Origin: an uncultured Akkermansia sp.
GTDB taxonomy: Bacteria; Verrucomicrobiota; Verrucomicrobiia; Verrucomicrobiales; Akkermansiaceae
Direction: 5' to 3'
Assembly (NCBI GenBank): GCA_947631275.1
Contig: CANRKR010000011.1
Span: 1 to 43,933, forward strand
Length of the DNA: 43,933 nt
Below the pieces are notes generated by a model. It was given only the letters and a program-made list of their open reading frames with translations, was not told the origin of the DNA and ran no database searches. The position numbers and the translations under genes are program-made. This document shows positions 17,581 to 26,129 of the stretch, in pieces (position 1 is the stretch's first letter; the number at the start of each line of letters is the position of its first letter).

Positions 17581-18533
17581 TGGAGCATTTTTCTTTCATC
17601 GTCGAAGATTCGTTCGGCATGCGTCTCGACCAGTACCTGTGCTCCCGCCTGCCGGAGCTCTCTCGAGCCCGCATCCAGGCTCTCATCAAGAATGGCAGCA
17701 TCCTTGCTCAGGAAACCGTCTGCAAGGCAAAAACCCCGGTGGAACGCGGCATGCGCATCTCCGTGCAAATCCCGGATCCTGTCCGCGCAGAGACTCTCCC
17801 GCAAGACCTGCCAATTGATGTGCTTTACGAGGATGAGCACATCATTGTGCTGAATAAGCAAAGCGGCATGGTGGTGCACCCAGCTGCAGGAAATCCGGAC
17901 GGAACTCTGGTGAATGCCCTGCTGCACCACTGTGGGCATCTTTCCGCCATCGGGGGGGTGCAGCGTCCCGGCATCGTGCACCGCCTGGACAAAGACACCA
18001 GCGGTTGTATTGTGGTGGCAAAAAATGACCGGGCCCATGCCTCCCTCTGCTCGCAATTCGCCGGACGCAACGCAAAGAAGCTTTACCTGGCTGTCACTCA
18101 GGGCTGTCTGAGAGAGCCGGAGGGCACCGTATTCACCAACATCGGTCGCCATCCCGTGAATCGCATGAAAATGGCCGTCGTGAACCCGGGCAGCGGCAAA
18201 CCGGCCATCACAGATTATCGCCTGCTGCACTACGATATCTCCACCGATTCCTCTCTTGTACTCTGTACGCTGCACACCGGTCGAACGCACCAGATACGTG
18301 TGCATATGCTGCACCTGGGTCATCCGTTGATTGGAGATGTCATTTACTCCTCGCATCCGGCGCGGCAGAAGGCAAAACCAGGTCGGCTCATGCTGCACGC
18401 CTGGTTCCTGTCTTTTGATCACCCGGCAGATTCCGCGCGACGCATGCGCTTCTTCGCCCCCATCCCGCCGGAATTCACTCCATGGCTCGATGCCGTCGGC
18501 GGGGAGGCAGCTCTCACCCCATACACATCCTGA
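17580..18533 (+). CDS. RluA/RluD-family 23S rRNA pseudouridine synthase
   Basis: Converts uridine to pseudouridine in RNA, probably in 23S rRNA. The 317-residue protein has an N-terminal S4 RNA-binding domain (RLDQYLCSRLPELSRARIQALI) and the catalytic domain with GIVHRLDKDTSG, where the Asp is the catalytic residue, then HTGRTHQIRVHM and HPLIGDVIY. Domain order and length fit RluD best, but sequence alone does not fix the target sites. The start ATG overlaps the previous stop (TGATG). It is followed after 29 bp by the GH89 gene. Confidence 0.9.
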   Translation: MEHFSFIVEDSFGMRLDQYLCSRLPELSRARIQALIKNGSILAQETVCKAKTPVERGMRISVQIPDPVRAETLPQDLPIDVLYEDEHIIVLNKQSGMVVHPAAGNPDGTLVNALLHHCGHLSAIGGVQRPGIVHRLDKDTSGCIVVAKNDRAHASLCSQFAGRNAKKLYLAVTQGCLREPEGTVFTNIGRHPVNRMKMAVVNPGSGKPAITDYRLLHYDISTDSSLVLCTLHTGRTHQIRVHMLHLGHPLIGDVIYSSHPARQKAKPGRLMLHAWFLSFDHPADSARRMRFFAPIPPEFTPWLDAVGGEAALTPYTS

Positions 18534-18562
18534 CCCCCTTTTTCCTTTCCGCCTGTAACAAT

Positions 18563-20800
18563 ATGATTCCTGCATTCCATCACGTCGCAAGCTTTCTCTG
18601 CCTCGCCGCCCTTTTCCTCTGCGCGCCGTCCCGGAGCGATGCACAGAGTCCCGCACCGATGTCTCCTCAGTCCACTTCTCCTCTCCTCGCAGGGAAAGAG
18701 GCGTCGGAGCTCGTGAAGCGCGTCACACCGGAATACGCGGATAAAGTTTCCTTCTACATTTCCCCGGAGCAGGAGAAAACTCTCATCAAAGGCACCTCAC
18801 AGGGAACGATCATCATCTCCGCCCCCTGCGTGCGTGAGGGCATCCGCGGCTACGGATACTACCTGCGCCACATCGCCCATGTGCATCTCTCATGGAATGG
18901 AGACAACAAAACAGCCGCCCGGTTCATCGTGCCGGAGACGACACTGGAAGTACCTCCGACCCTCCCTCTCAATTTCGCTTTCAACTATTGCGCTCTCAGC
19001 TATACCGGTTCCCATTGGTCCCGCGAAAAATGGCTCGCAGAAATCGACCGCCTTGCCCTGAACGGCTTCCGCTATGTGCTGGTTACTTCCGGTCTTGAAA
19101 AAGTGTGGCAGAACTTTCTGAAGGATGTCGGCGATGCCTCGGCAGCCCCCCAATTTATTGCCAATCCCTGCTTCTCCGCCTGGTGGAACATGGGAAATTT
19201 GGAAGGGGAAGGAGGCCCCGTCTCACAGCAGCTTATTGAACGCGAAGCAGAACTGGGACGCGCTCTCGTCCTGCACATCCGCAAGCTCGGCATGGAACCC
19301 GTGCTGCAGGGTTACGTCGGATTCCTCCCGCACGATTTCCCACACCACCGGGAGGACATCTTGCCCCAGGGGAAATGGGTCGGGGATAGCACGCGTCCCG
19401 CCGTTCTGCGCCCGGACAGCCCCTTTTTCCCCGAGATGGCAAAGGCATGGTACAGAAATCTGGAGAAAGTATACGGTACGCGCGCCACTGCATTTGCCGG
19501 CGACCTCTTCCATGAGGGGGGACGAACGAAGGGGATTGACCTTGCTGCCTGCGCCCGCGGCGTGCAGCTGGCAATGCAGGATTTCTCGCCCGGAGCGCTC
19601 TGGTTCCTGCAAGAATGGGGCGGCAACCCCAGGGAGGAATTCCTCTCCGGCACGGATCGGGAACACACGGTCATCCTCGCTCTTGAAAAAGACCTCTCGC
19701 AGGATACCCCCCTGCACCGCGATTACGACGGTCGCCGTTACGTATGGTGCGAGCTCGCTAATTTCGGCGGCAACCAGGGGCTTTTTGGGGGATTCGGCAT
19801 CCTCGAAAAAGCCGTCAGCGACGCAGAAGGCGCCTCCGGATTCGGACTGCTTTCGGAGGGATTGGAGACGAATCCTCTCTTCTATGAACTCTTCTACGAA
19901 CGAATCAATAACCGGGAAAAAATCCGCCGGGAAGATTTTCTGAAACGCTACGCCCTGTCACGCTACGGCAGCGATTCCCCTGCCCTGCAGCAGGCCCTTT
20001 CCCTGCTTGCCCGCAGTGTCTACAGCCCCACTGAATGCCGTGAGGGCTGCCCGGAAAATATCCTCTGTGCACGACCAGACCTGGATGTCAGGCAGGTATC
20101 GACATGGAGCTCCCCGGAGGTATTCTACGATCCGGAAGACATTCGAAAAGCCGGACGGCTCCTGCTGGCGGAGGCCAGGGTGAATCCCCAGCTCATGCAA
20201 AACAGCTGTTTTCGCTACGATCTTGCGGACGTGTGTCGGCAGGTCATCTCGGAGAGAGCGCGCTTTCTCCTTCCCTGCTGCAAACGTGCCTTCGACTGTG
20301 GGGAGACAGAGCAATTCCACCTGATGCGCGATCGCTTCCTGGAGCTTTTTCCCCTCTCGGCTGATTTGCTCGCCACCCATGAGGATTTTCTGCTTGGCCA
20401 CTTCCTGCAGGGAGCGGCCCAGCGAGCCGGGAGAGAATCGCAGGAAGAGCTCATTCTGCCTCTCCTGCGTCTCATCACGACGTGGACCTCCGACATCTCC
20501 CCGTTGATTGACTACTCGCACCGCCAGTTCTCGGAACTCATGAGCAGCTACTACCTGCCACGCTGGCAAATTTTCTTCCGCTCACTTGAAACTCCGGATT
20601 CGGAACAAAGCTTCCATAGCGAGGTGGTCGCCAACAATGGAGAACGCATCGTGCGCACCCTCCGGGATAATGAAGAATTGAGGCGCTTTGAATTGACCTA
20701 TCCGAGCACGAAAATTCCGCTGCTGTACACCCCGAAAGGGGACTTGCTCTCCCTCGCTGAGCAAATTCTCTCTCTGCCTCTCGAACAAATTGGCAAGTGA
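18563..20800 (+). CDS. Secreted alpha-N-acetylglucosaminidase, GH89 (NAGLU) family
   Basis: A 745-residue exported enzyme predicted to remove terminal alpha-linked GlcNAc, a sugar found on some mucin O-glycans and on heparan sulfate. A signal peptide (HHVASFLCLAALFLCAPS, cleavage near SDA) fits the ATG at 18563. GH89 landmarks in order are GYYLRHIAHVHLSWNGD, SREKWLAEIDRLALNGF, FSAWWNMGNLEGEGGP, FAGDLFHEGG with candidate acid/base E318, WCELANFGGNQGLFGG, and SEGLETNPLFYEL with candidate nucleophile E435. The 117-residue spacing of the two Glu is close to that in characterised GH89 enzymes. The family's usual ALNGVNLPLA segment is altered to LALNGFRYVLV. Function pairs well with nagB at 2.0 kb. 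Confidence 0.87.
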   Translation: MIPAFHHVASFLCLAALFLCAPSRSDAQSPAPMSPQSTSPLLAGKEASELVKRVTPEYADKVSFYISPEQEKTLIKGTSQGTIIISAPCVREGIRGYGYYLRHIAHVHLSWNGDNKTAARFIVPETTLEVPPTLPLNFAFNYCALSYTGSHWSREKWLAEIDRLALNGFRYVLVTSGLEKVWQNFLKDVGDASAAPQFIANPCFSAWWNMGNLEGEGGPVSQQLIEREAELGRALVLHIRKLGMEPVLQGYVGFLPHDFPHHREDILPQGKWVGDSTRPAVLRPDSPFFPEMAKAWYRNLEKVYGTRATAFAGDLFHEGGRTKGIDLAACARGVQLAMQDFSPGALWFLQEWGGNPREEFLSGTDREHTVILALEKDLSQDTPLHRDYDGRRYVWCELANFGGNQGLFGGFGILEKAVSDAEGASGFGLLSEGLETNPLFYELFYERINNREKIRREDFLKRYALSRYGSDSPALQQALSLLARSVYSPTECREGCPENILCARPDLDVRQVSTWSSPEVFYDPEDIRKAGRLLLAEARVNPQLMQNSCFRYDLADVCRQVISERARFLLPCCKRAFDCGETEQFHLMRDRFLELFPLSADLLATHEDFLLGHFLQGAAQRAGRESQEELILPLLRLITTWTSDISPLIDYSHRQFSELMSSYYLPRWQIFFRSLETPDSEQSFHSEVVANNGERIVRTLRDNEELRRFELTYPSTKIPLLYTPKGDLLSLAEQILSLPLEQIGK

Positions 20801-20803
20801 ACC

Positions 20804-20837
20804 AAAAAAAACCGCCGACATGAAGATATGCCGACGG
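20804..20837 (-). terminator. Rho-independent terminator of pnp
   Basis: Read on the minus strand, CCGTCGGCAT pairs with ATGTCGGCGG over 10 bp (two G-T) around a 6-nt loop, followed by eight T. It lies 25 bp after the pnp stop and abuts the 3' end of the convergent GH89 gene. Confidence 0.85.
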
Positions 20838-20862
20838 GTCGAAAAGCACGTGAAGGCTTTCG

Positions 20863-23004
20863 TCAGTCTCCCTGCTCCTGCATCCTGGCCCTGCGGTCAC
20901 GAGCGGCGGCGCGCATAGACATCTTCACGCGACCTTTGTCATCGATGCCGATGCACTTTGCCGTAACAATATCGCCAACCTTGACCACATCCTCTGTTCT
21001 CTGAGTGCGACCCTCAGCGAGCTCAGAAATGTGGATGAGACCATCCTTACCGGGCAGCACCTCCATGAAGGCTCCGAATTCCTTCGTGGACACGATCTTG
21101 CCTTCGTAGGTCTCACCGACCTCAATCTCCTTGAACATGCGTCCGATCAGGAAGAGCGCGCGATCCACACCCTCTTGCCGACTGCCGTAAATGCGCACGG
21201 TGCCATCCTCTTCGATGCTGATATCGGTGCCTGTCTCGGTCTGCAGAGCCTTGATATTCTTGCCACCGGGACCAATAAGCTCCCCGATGCGATCCGCAGG
21301 AATCGTCGTCGTCTCAATGCGCGGCGCCTTCGGGCTGAGCTGCTGCGGTGCAGGAATGCAGTTGCACATCGTATCAAGCACCTGCATGCGCCCCTGCTTC
21401 GCCAGATGAATGGCATCCTCCAGAATGTAGAGCGGGATGCCGGGAAGCTTCAGATCCAGCTGGTACCCTGTCACACCCTCAGCCGAGCCGCAGAGCTTGA
21501 AATCCATGTCGCCGTAAAAGTCCTCAGAACCGATGATATCCAGCAGTGTTTTGTAGCGCTTCGGCTCGCGATCCCCCGCATTCTCAAACTCCGTCACAAG
21601 ACCGACGGAAATGCCTGATACCGGGCGTTTGAGCGGCACACCGGCCGCCAACAGCGACATCGTGCCGGCGCATACGGATGCCATGGAGGTGGAGCCATTG
21701 GACTCCATGATCTCCGAAGAGACGCGGATGGCGTATGGGAACTCTTCCTCACTCGGAATCACCGGGGCAATGGAACGCTCTGCCAGCGCGCCGTGCCCGA
21801 TCTCACGGCGATTCTGCCCCCCGAAGCGCCCGGTCTCGCCCACCGTGAAGGGCGGGAAGTTGTAATGCAGGATGAACCGTTTCTCATCCACGGACCCCGT
21901 GTAGTTGTCCATGTACTGCTTCTCTTCCAGTGGAGCCAGCGTGGCAAGACACATCGACATCGTTTCGCCGCGCGAGAAAAGCGCAGATCCGTGCACCACA
22001 TTCGGCAGCACATTCACCTCAGCCGAGAGTGGGCGCAGTTGCTTGATCGCGCGACCGTCCGCCCGTTTGTCGTGCTCCATGATGGAAATGCGGAAGGCTT
22101 TCTTCTGAATGTACTCAAAGACCTGCTCTACGTCGAAATCTGTGGCCTCCGGATGAGTCTGCTTAATGGCGGCCTCCACCTCATCGCGCAAAGCGCCCAC
22201 CTGCTTCTGCCTCTGTATCTTGTTGGGGGCGTAGATCGCCTCTTCAATGCGATCTCCGGCAATCTGGTAGCCGATTTCAAGCAACTCAGGCTTCGCCACA
22301 GTAAGCTCATACTCGCGCGTGGGCTTGCCGCACTGAGCCCTCAGCTCCTCCTGCGCCGCACAGATTTTGGCCACATTCTCCTGCGCCACGTGCAGAGCTT
22401 TGATAAAGTCTTCCTCCGGCAATTCTTTAGCTGATCCCTCGATCATAATCACCTGATCCTTGGATCCGGCATACACGAGGTCAAGGTCGGATTCCCCACG
22501 CTGTTTGTTGGTCGGGTTAATGACAAATTCGCCGTTAATGCGCCCTACACGCACAGCGCCGACCGGCTCAGCAAAGGGAAGATCGGAGATCACACACGCC
22601 GCCGAAGCGCCGTTGATGCTCAGGATATCCGGCTCGTGCTCCCCGTCCGCCGCCAGCAGCAGCGTGATCACCTGTGTATCGTAAAAATATCCCTTCGGGA
22701 ACATCGGACGCAGGGGACGATCTGTCATGCGGCATGTCAGAATTTCCTTTTCCGTGGGGCGGCCTTCTCGCTTGAAGTACCCGCCGGGAAACAGCCCCGC
22801 TGCGGCAGCCTTCTCTTTGTACTCAACCGAAAGAGGGAAAAACGTCTGTCCTTCCTTGATCTTGGTCGCGCTCACCACTGTAACCAGCACCACTGTGTCC
22901 CCGCAGCGCACGGTGACGGCTCCGTCAGCCAGTCTCGCTATTTTACCCGTTTCGATGGTGATGGGATCGGCTCCCACGGCACACTCAACTTTGTAACTAC
23001 TCAT
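20863..23004 (-). CDS. pnp: Polyribonucleotide nucleotidyltransferase (PNPase)
   Basis: A phosphate-dependent 3'-5' exoribonuclease, part of mRNA decay. The 713-residue protein has the usual order: first RNase PH domain (RCGDTVVLVTV), helical linker, second RNase PH domain with RADGRAIKQLRPLS and GSEDFYGDMDFK, KH domain with IGPGGKNIKALQ, and S1 domain (GETYEGKIVSTKEFGAFMEVLPG) ending in a basic tail. The mRNA begins about 130 nt upstream at a strong promoter and carries a highly structured leader. A clear terminator follows. No rpsO lies next to it in the window, unlike the arrangement in many bacteria. Confidence 0.97.
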   Translation of the reverse strand: MSSYKVECAVGADPITIETGKIARLADGAVTVRCGDTVVLVTVVSATKIKEGQTFFPLSVEYKEKAAAAGLFPGGYFKREGRPTEKEILTCRMTDRPLRPMFPKGYFYDTQVITLLLAADGEHEPDILSINGASAACVISDLPFAEPVGAVRVGRINGEFVINPTNKQRGESDLDLVYAGSKDQVIMIEGSAKELPEEDFIKALHVAQENVAKICAAQEELRAQCGKPTREYELTVAKPELLEIGYQIAGDRIEEAIYAPNKIQRQKQVGALRDEVEAAIKQTHPEATDFDVEQVFEYIQKKAFRISIMEHDKRADGRAIKQLRPLSAEVNVLPNVVHGSALFSRGETMSMCLATLAPLEEKQYMDNYTGSVDEKRFILHYNFPPFTVGETGRFGGQNRREIGHGALAERSIAPVIPSEEEFPYAIRVSSEIMESNGSTSMASVCAGTMSLLAAGVPLKRPVSGISVGLVTEFENAGDREPKRYKTLLDIIGSEDFYGDMDFKLCGSAEGVTGYQLDLKLPGIPLYILEDAIHLAKQGRMQVLDTMCNCIPAPQQLSPKAPRIETTTIPADRIGELIGPGGKNIKALQTETGTDISIEEDGTVRIYGSRQEGVDRALFLIGRMFKEIEVGETYEGKIVSTKEFGAFMEVLPGKDGLIHISELAEGRTQRTEDVVKVGDIVTAKCIGIDDKGRVKMSMRAAARDRRARMQEQGD

Positions 23005-23054
23005 TATTCTGTCTGTTATTCATTCGCTTCAATGCCAACCCCGAACTGCACCGC

Positions 23055-23137
23055 AGGAAGCCGGGATCGGCGGTTGCTTCCTTTGGCCTGTGGCAGACGT
23101 CCGCCACTCGCCCCGCAAGTTTTCATCCCGTGGGGCG
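23055..23137 (-). promoter_or_regulatory. Structured 5' leader of pnp with three consecutive hairpins
   Basis: On the minus strand, from the transcript start: hairpin 1 pairs 23137-23130 with 23116-23109 (CGCCCCAC/GCGGGGCG, 8 bp); hairpin 2 pairs 23107-23101 with 23096-23090 around loop ACGT (7 bp); hairpin 3 pairs AGGAAGC with GCTTCCT (23082-23076 with 23061-23055, 7 bp perfect). E. coli pnp is autoregulated through a leader stem cut by RNase III, so a similar role is possible. Confidence 0.6.
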
Positions 23138-23142
23138 GGTTT

Positions 23143-23170
23143 ATTATACACGTTCTTTTCCATTGAGCAA
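23143..23170 (-). promoter_or_regulatory. Sigma70-type promoter of pnp
   Basis: On the minus strand TTGCTC (23170-23165), 16 bp, and a perfect TATAAT (23148-23143). Start expected near 23136, right at the first leader hairpin. Confidence 0.8.
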
Positions 23171-23243
23171 GCCTTTATGCTGATTTGATTGCATTTTTCT
23201 ACCCGCGCTGCGTTTGTAATTCACGCTGTCTTGTCTTTTGGAG

Positions 23244-23272
23244 TTGAACAAACCCTTCTCCAATGTTAGACT
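23244..23272 (+). promoter_or_regulatory. Sigma70-type promoter of the Minf_1886-like gene
   Basis: TTGAAC (23244-23249), 17 bp, TAGACT (23267-23272). Seven bases separate the -10 box from the in-frame GTG at 23280, predicting a leaderless transcript. Confidence 0.7.
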
Positions 23273-23279
23273 GCCCTGC

Positions 23280-23663
23280 GTGAAGGTCGACATGTACGAG
23301 TCAGCGGAGGAGGCAGCCCTCCGTCATCCTGAGTACCATCGGGATTTTTATGCTTTTCTCTGTGAGACGGTTGTAGCCGCTCAGGATATCGCCTACCAGG
23401 GTAAAACGAAGCAAAAACATCTGAGCAGCAGTGATATCTATCTGGCTTTCTGCTCAATGATACAACGCCAGTACGGTCCTTTATCGATGGCGATGTTAAC
23501 CTTCTGGGGTGTGAAAAGCCCCAATGATATCGGGCGGGCAATTTTCTACCTCGTGGAGGAGGGAGCGATCGTGTCGACCAAAAGCGACAAACAGGAAGAT
23601 TTCTCTTACTTGCCGGCATTGGAAGTGATGCTGGATCTGCCCTTCCACGCACCCTCCTCCTGA
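23280..23663 (+). CDS. Minf_1886 / TIGR04138 family protein of unknown function
   Basis: A 127-residue acidic soluble protein without signal peptide or membrane segment. It resembles a small family known from Verrucomicrobia and Planctomycetes: an N-terminal helix (HPEYHRDFYAFLCETV), the motif KHLSSSDIYLAFCSMIQRQYG, then LTFWGVKSPNDIGRAIFYLVEEG near the end. No catalytic residues are recognisable and no function is established. The GTG at 23280 is chosen because it sits 7 nt after the -10 box; an ATG at 23291-23294 region is the next methionine, and an upstream start would lie before the promoter. The stop is 3 bp before agmatine deiminase, so the two are probably one operon. Confidence 0.75.
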   Translation: MKVDMYESAEEAALRHPEYHRDFYAFLCETVVAAQDIAYQGKTKQKHLSSSDIYLAFCSMIQRQYGPLSMAMLTFWGVKSPNDIGRAIFYLVEEGAIVSTKSDKQEDFSYLPALEVMLDLPFHAPSS

Positions 23664-23666
23664 AAT

Positions 23667-24725
23667 ATGGCAGCGGCACATGCACAGAGCGGTGATAAAC
23701 TGCGGTGGCCGGCAGAGTGGGAACGGCAGGATGCCGTGTGGATCTCGTGGCCGCACCGCCGGGATCTGTGGCGCGGCGGATTAGCCCTCACAGAGAAGCT
23801 GTTTGAGGATCTGGTACGCACGCTCTCCCCTTTCGTGCAAGTGCGCATCAATGCGGCGGCACACCTGCATCCACACCTGAACCGAATGCTCGCAGGAAGC
23901 GACTTTGCTCTCTACGACCATCCCGCAGATGATGTATGGTGTCGCGATCACGGTGGAATCTTCGTCTTCGCGCAACAGGATCGGCAGAAAGAGCCCTCTC
24001 TCCAGGTAGCGGATTGGACCTTCAACGCCTGGGGCGGGCAATTTTCCCCATGGGATAAGGATAACAGCATCCCACGGTGCATGGCGGATAGTCTTTCCAT
24101 CCCTCGCCTGAGCAGTGATTTTGTGCTGGAGGGCGGCGCTATTGAGGGAAATGGTGACGGTCTGCTCATCACCACCGAAGCCGTCCTGCTGAACTCCAAC
24201 CGCAACCCCGGTGCAACAAAGGCGGATCTGGAAGCTGAGCTGCACCGTATGCTCGGCGTGACCCGGGTATTCTGGCTGGGCAATGGAATCACCGGGGATG
24301 ATACGGGGGGGCATATTGACGACATGGTCCGTTTTGTGCGGCAGGATGTTGTCGTGACTGTCACCGAGGCGGATGCCCACTCCCCGCACTACCGCACCCT
24401 GGCGGAGAACAATGAGCGGTTGCAGGATCTGCGCACCTGCTCCGGGAGCAGGGTGGAAAGAATACCCCTGCCCATGCCCGCGCCGCTTTCCTGCCCCGGC
24501 TGGCGCCTGGAGCAACTTCCTGCCAGTTATGCGAATTTCCTCATCTCCAATGATTGCATCCTCGTCCCCACCTTCGCTCAGCCGAAGGCAGACGACCGAG
24601 CTCTTGGCATTCTGCGCGAATGCTTCCCCTCACACCGCGTCCTCGGTTTTGATGCGCGCAACCTCCTCATCGAGGGTGGCGCCATTCACTGCATCACCCA
24701 GCAGCAACCGAGCATCCGGATTTGA
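23667..24725 (+). CDS. aguA: Agmatine deiminase (peptidyl-arginine deiminase family)
   Basis: Hydrolyses agmatine to N-carbamoylputrescine and ammonia, a route from arginine to polyamines. The 352-residue protein carries DDVWCRDHGGIFVF, LEGGAIEGNGDGLLITTEAVL, the catalytic segment NGITGDDTGGHIDDMVRFV (Asp, His) and the catalytic Cys in EGGAIHCITQQQP near the C-terminus. Related enzymes include secreted peptidylarginine deiminases, but this protein has no signal peptide and a length typical of AguA. It begins 3 bp after the Minf_1886-like gene. No aguB (carbamoylputrescine amidohydrolase) is adjacent. It converges on rpe with a 25-bp gap and no clear terminator. Confidence 0.9.
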   Translation: MAAAHAQSGDKLRWPAEWERQDAVWISWPHRRDLWRGGLALTEKLFEDLVRTLSPFVQVRINAAAHLHPHLNRMLAGSDFALYDHPADDVWCRDHGGIFVFAQQDRQKEPSLQVADWTFNAWGGQFSPWDKDNSIPRCMADSLSIPRLSSDFVLEGGAIEGNGDGLLITTEAVLLNSNRNPGATKADLEAELHRMLGVTRVFWLGNGITGDDTGGHIDDMVRFVRQDVVVTVTEADAHSPHYRTLAENNERLQDLRTCSGSRVERIPLPMPAPLSCPGWRLEQLPASYANFLISNDCILVPTFAQPKADDRALGILRECFPSHRVLGFDARNLLIEGGAIHCITQQQPSIRI

Positions 24726-24750
24726 GTCCGGGCAATAACCCGGGAGCACG

Positions 24751-25410
24751 TCAAACCGCTGCTTTCATGGCTCGAATCGCCGCTGCCATATCAGGTGCGC
24801 GAAAAGTGGAGCTGCCCGCAACAAGACAGTCCGCTCCCGCTCTGCGGCACGCGGCCGCTTGCGCCGGACCGATCCCTCCGTCCATTTGGATGAGATAATG
24901 CAACCCTCGCTCCTCGCGCTTCCGCCTCAGCGCCCTCACTTTCTCGAGAGTATCCGCCATAAATGTTTGTCCCCCGAATCCCGGCACGACGCTCATCACC
25001 AGCACGAGATCCACCTCTTCCAGATACGAAAACGTTTTCTCGACCGGCGTGGCAGGATTCACCACAAGACCGCATTGCACCGAGCTCTCGCGGATGGCAT
25101 GCAGAGTGGCGTGCAAATCCACCTCACCCTCGCGCTCTGCGTGAATGCTGATGAGGCTCGCGCCGGCGGCAACGAAACGGGGAAAATAGTGATCCGGAGC
25201 ATCGATCATAAGATGCGCATCCAGAAATGTCCCCGTCGGCACGCTATCACGGATCGCTCGGCATATATCCGGTCCGAATGAAATGTTATCCACAAAGGAA
25301 CCATCCATCACATCCAGGTGGAGCCAGTCTGCCCCGGCGTCCAAAGCGCGCCGCGCTTCATCCCCGATGCTCCGAAAATCACAGGCCAGCATGGAAGGCG
25401 CTATCAGCAT
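24751..25410 (-). CDS. rpe: Ribulose-phosphate 3-epimerase
   Basis: Interconverts ribulose-5-phosphate and xylulose-5-phosphate in the pentose phosphate pathway. The 219-residue TIM-barrel protein begins LIAPSMLACDF and contains LHLDVMDGSFVDNISFGP (metal and catalytic Asp), DAHLMI, SVVPGFGGQTFM with the phosphate loop, and IQMDGGIG. The ATG at 25410 is chosen because the -10 box ends 6 nt before it; the GTG at 25416 would abut the -10 box. The gene is divergent from mcsA across about 180 bp. Confidence 0.95.
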   Translation of the reverse strand: MLIAPSMLACDFRSIGDEARRALDAGADWLHLDVMDGSFVDNISFGPDICRAIRDSVPTGTFLDAHLMIDAPDHYFPRFVAAGASLISIHAEREGEVDLHATLHAIRESSVQCGLVVNPATPVEKTFSYLEEVDLVLVMSVVPGFGGQTFMADTLEKVRALRRKREERGLHYLIQMDGGIGPAQAAACRRAGADCLVAGSSTFRAPDMAAAIRAMKAAV

Positions 25411-25416
25411 ACGCAC

Positions 25417-25445
25417 AGCATACCTTACTCTCCGACAACTCGCAA
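25417..25445 (-). promoter_or_regulatory. Sigma70-type promoter of rpe
   Basis: On the minus strand TTGCGA (25445-25440), 17 bp, TATGCT (25422-25417), then 6 nt to the ATG at 25410. A leaderless mRNA is predicted. Confidence 0.65.
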
Positions 25446-25555
25446 GTCATTTCGAACGGCGCGCCAGGCTTCGGCTTCGCCCTTTCTCTCCTCTCAAACT
25501 TGCTTCGTTTTTCCTGAGCCATCATCGCCCCATAAAAAAATGACGCGTCTTATAC

Positions 25556-25585
25556 TTGGCAGAGGCAAGGGGATGGTGATAGAAT
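25556..25585 (+). promoter_or_regulatory. Sigma70-type promoter of the mcsA-mcsB-clpC operon
   Basis: TTGGCA (25556-25561), 18 bp, TAGAAT (25580-25585), then 7 nt to GTG at 25593. The ATG at 25584 straddles the end of the -10 box. No CtsR-like direct-repeat operator was noticed. Confidence 0.65.
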
Positions 25586-25592
25586 GCGTGCA

Positions 25593-26129
25593 GTGAAACG
25601 GTGTCACATTTGTGGGAAGCCTGCTTCCATTTTTTTAACCCAGGTCGTGGAGGGCAAAACACGTGATCTTGCGCTCTGCGAGGAATGCGCGCGCAAAAAG
25701 GGAATCTTTGACCCTCGCAAACTCAGTTTGGCCGAGCAGTTTTTCCCGACGGAATTAAGCGGAGACATCGAGCAATTCCTTCGAACCATGATCGAAGAAT
25801 CCTTCTCCCACAGGGAAGAGGAGGAAGAGGAGCAGTTCGCTGAGGCGGATGAGCTCACGGAGTGCCCCTCGTGCCATTACAAACTGGAAGATTTTCAGAA
25901 CACCGGACTCCTGGGATGCCCTGACTGTTACAAGGCCTTTGCGGCAGAGTTTGAGGACCTCGGGTCAAATGAAAATCTCGCCGACACTCCCGCACACGAG
26001 GAGTCGGAGCCATCCATCGCTGCCCAGAGGGAGCATCTGGAAGCGATGCTCAAGTATGCTGTCCAGCGTGAAAATTACGAAGAGGCCGCCAAACTGCGGG
26101 ACCAGATCAGGAGTTTGTCTTCATCATGA
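25593..26129 (+). CDS. McsA-like zinc-finger/UVR-motif protein
   Basis: A 178-residue homologue of McsA, the zinc-binding activator of the arginine kinase McsB in Firmicutes. It has two paired-cysteine modules: CHICG with CEECA, and CPSCH with CPDCY, separated by an acidic run (REEEEEEQF). A C-terminal UVR motif follows (QREHLEAMLKYAVQRENYEE), which in McsA and ClpC mediates protein contacts. The GTG start at 25593 is inferred from the promoter position; ATG at 25584 would add three residues. The stop overlaps the McsB-like ATG (ATGA), and clpC follows, reproducing the mcsA-mcsB-clpC order but without ctsR. Confidence 0.88.
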   Translation: MKRCHICGKPASIFLTQVVEGKTRDLALCEECARKKGIFDPRKLSLAEQFFPTELSGDIEQFLRTMIEESFSHREEEEEEQFAEADELTECPSCHYKLEDFQNTGLLGCPDCYKAFAAEFEDLGSNENLADTPAHEESEPSIAAQREHLEAMLKYAVQRENYEEAAKLRDQIRSLSSS

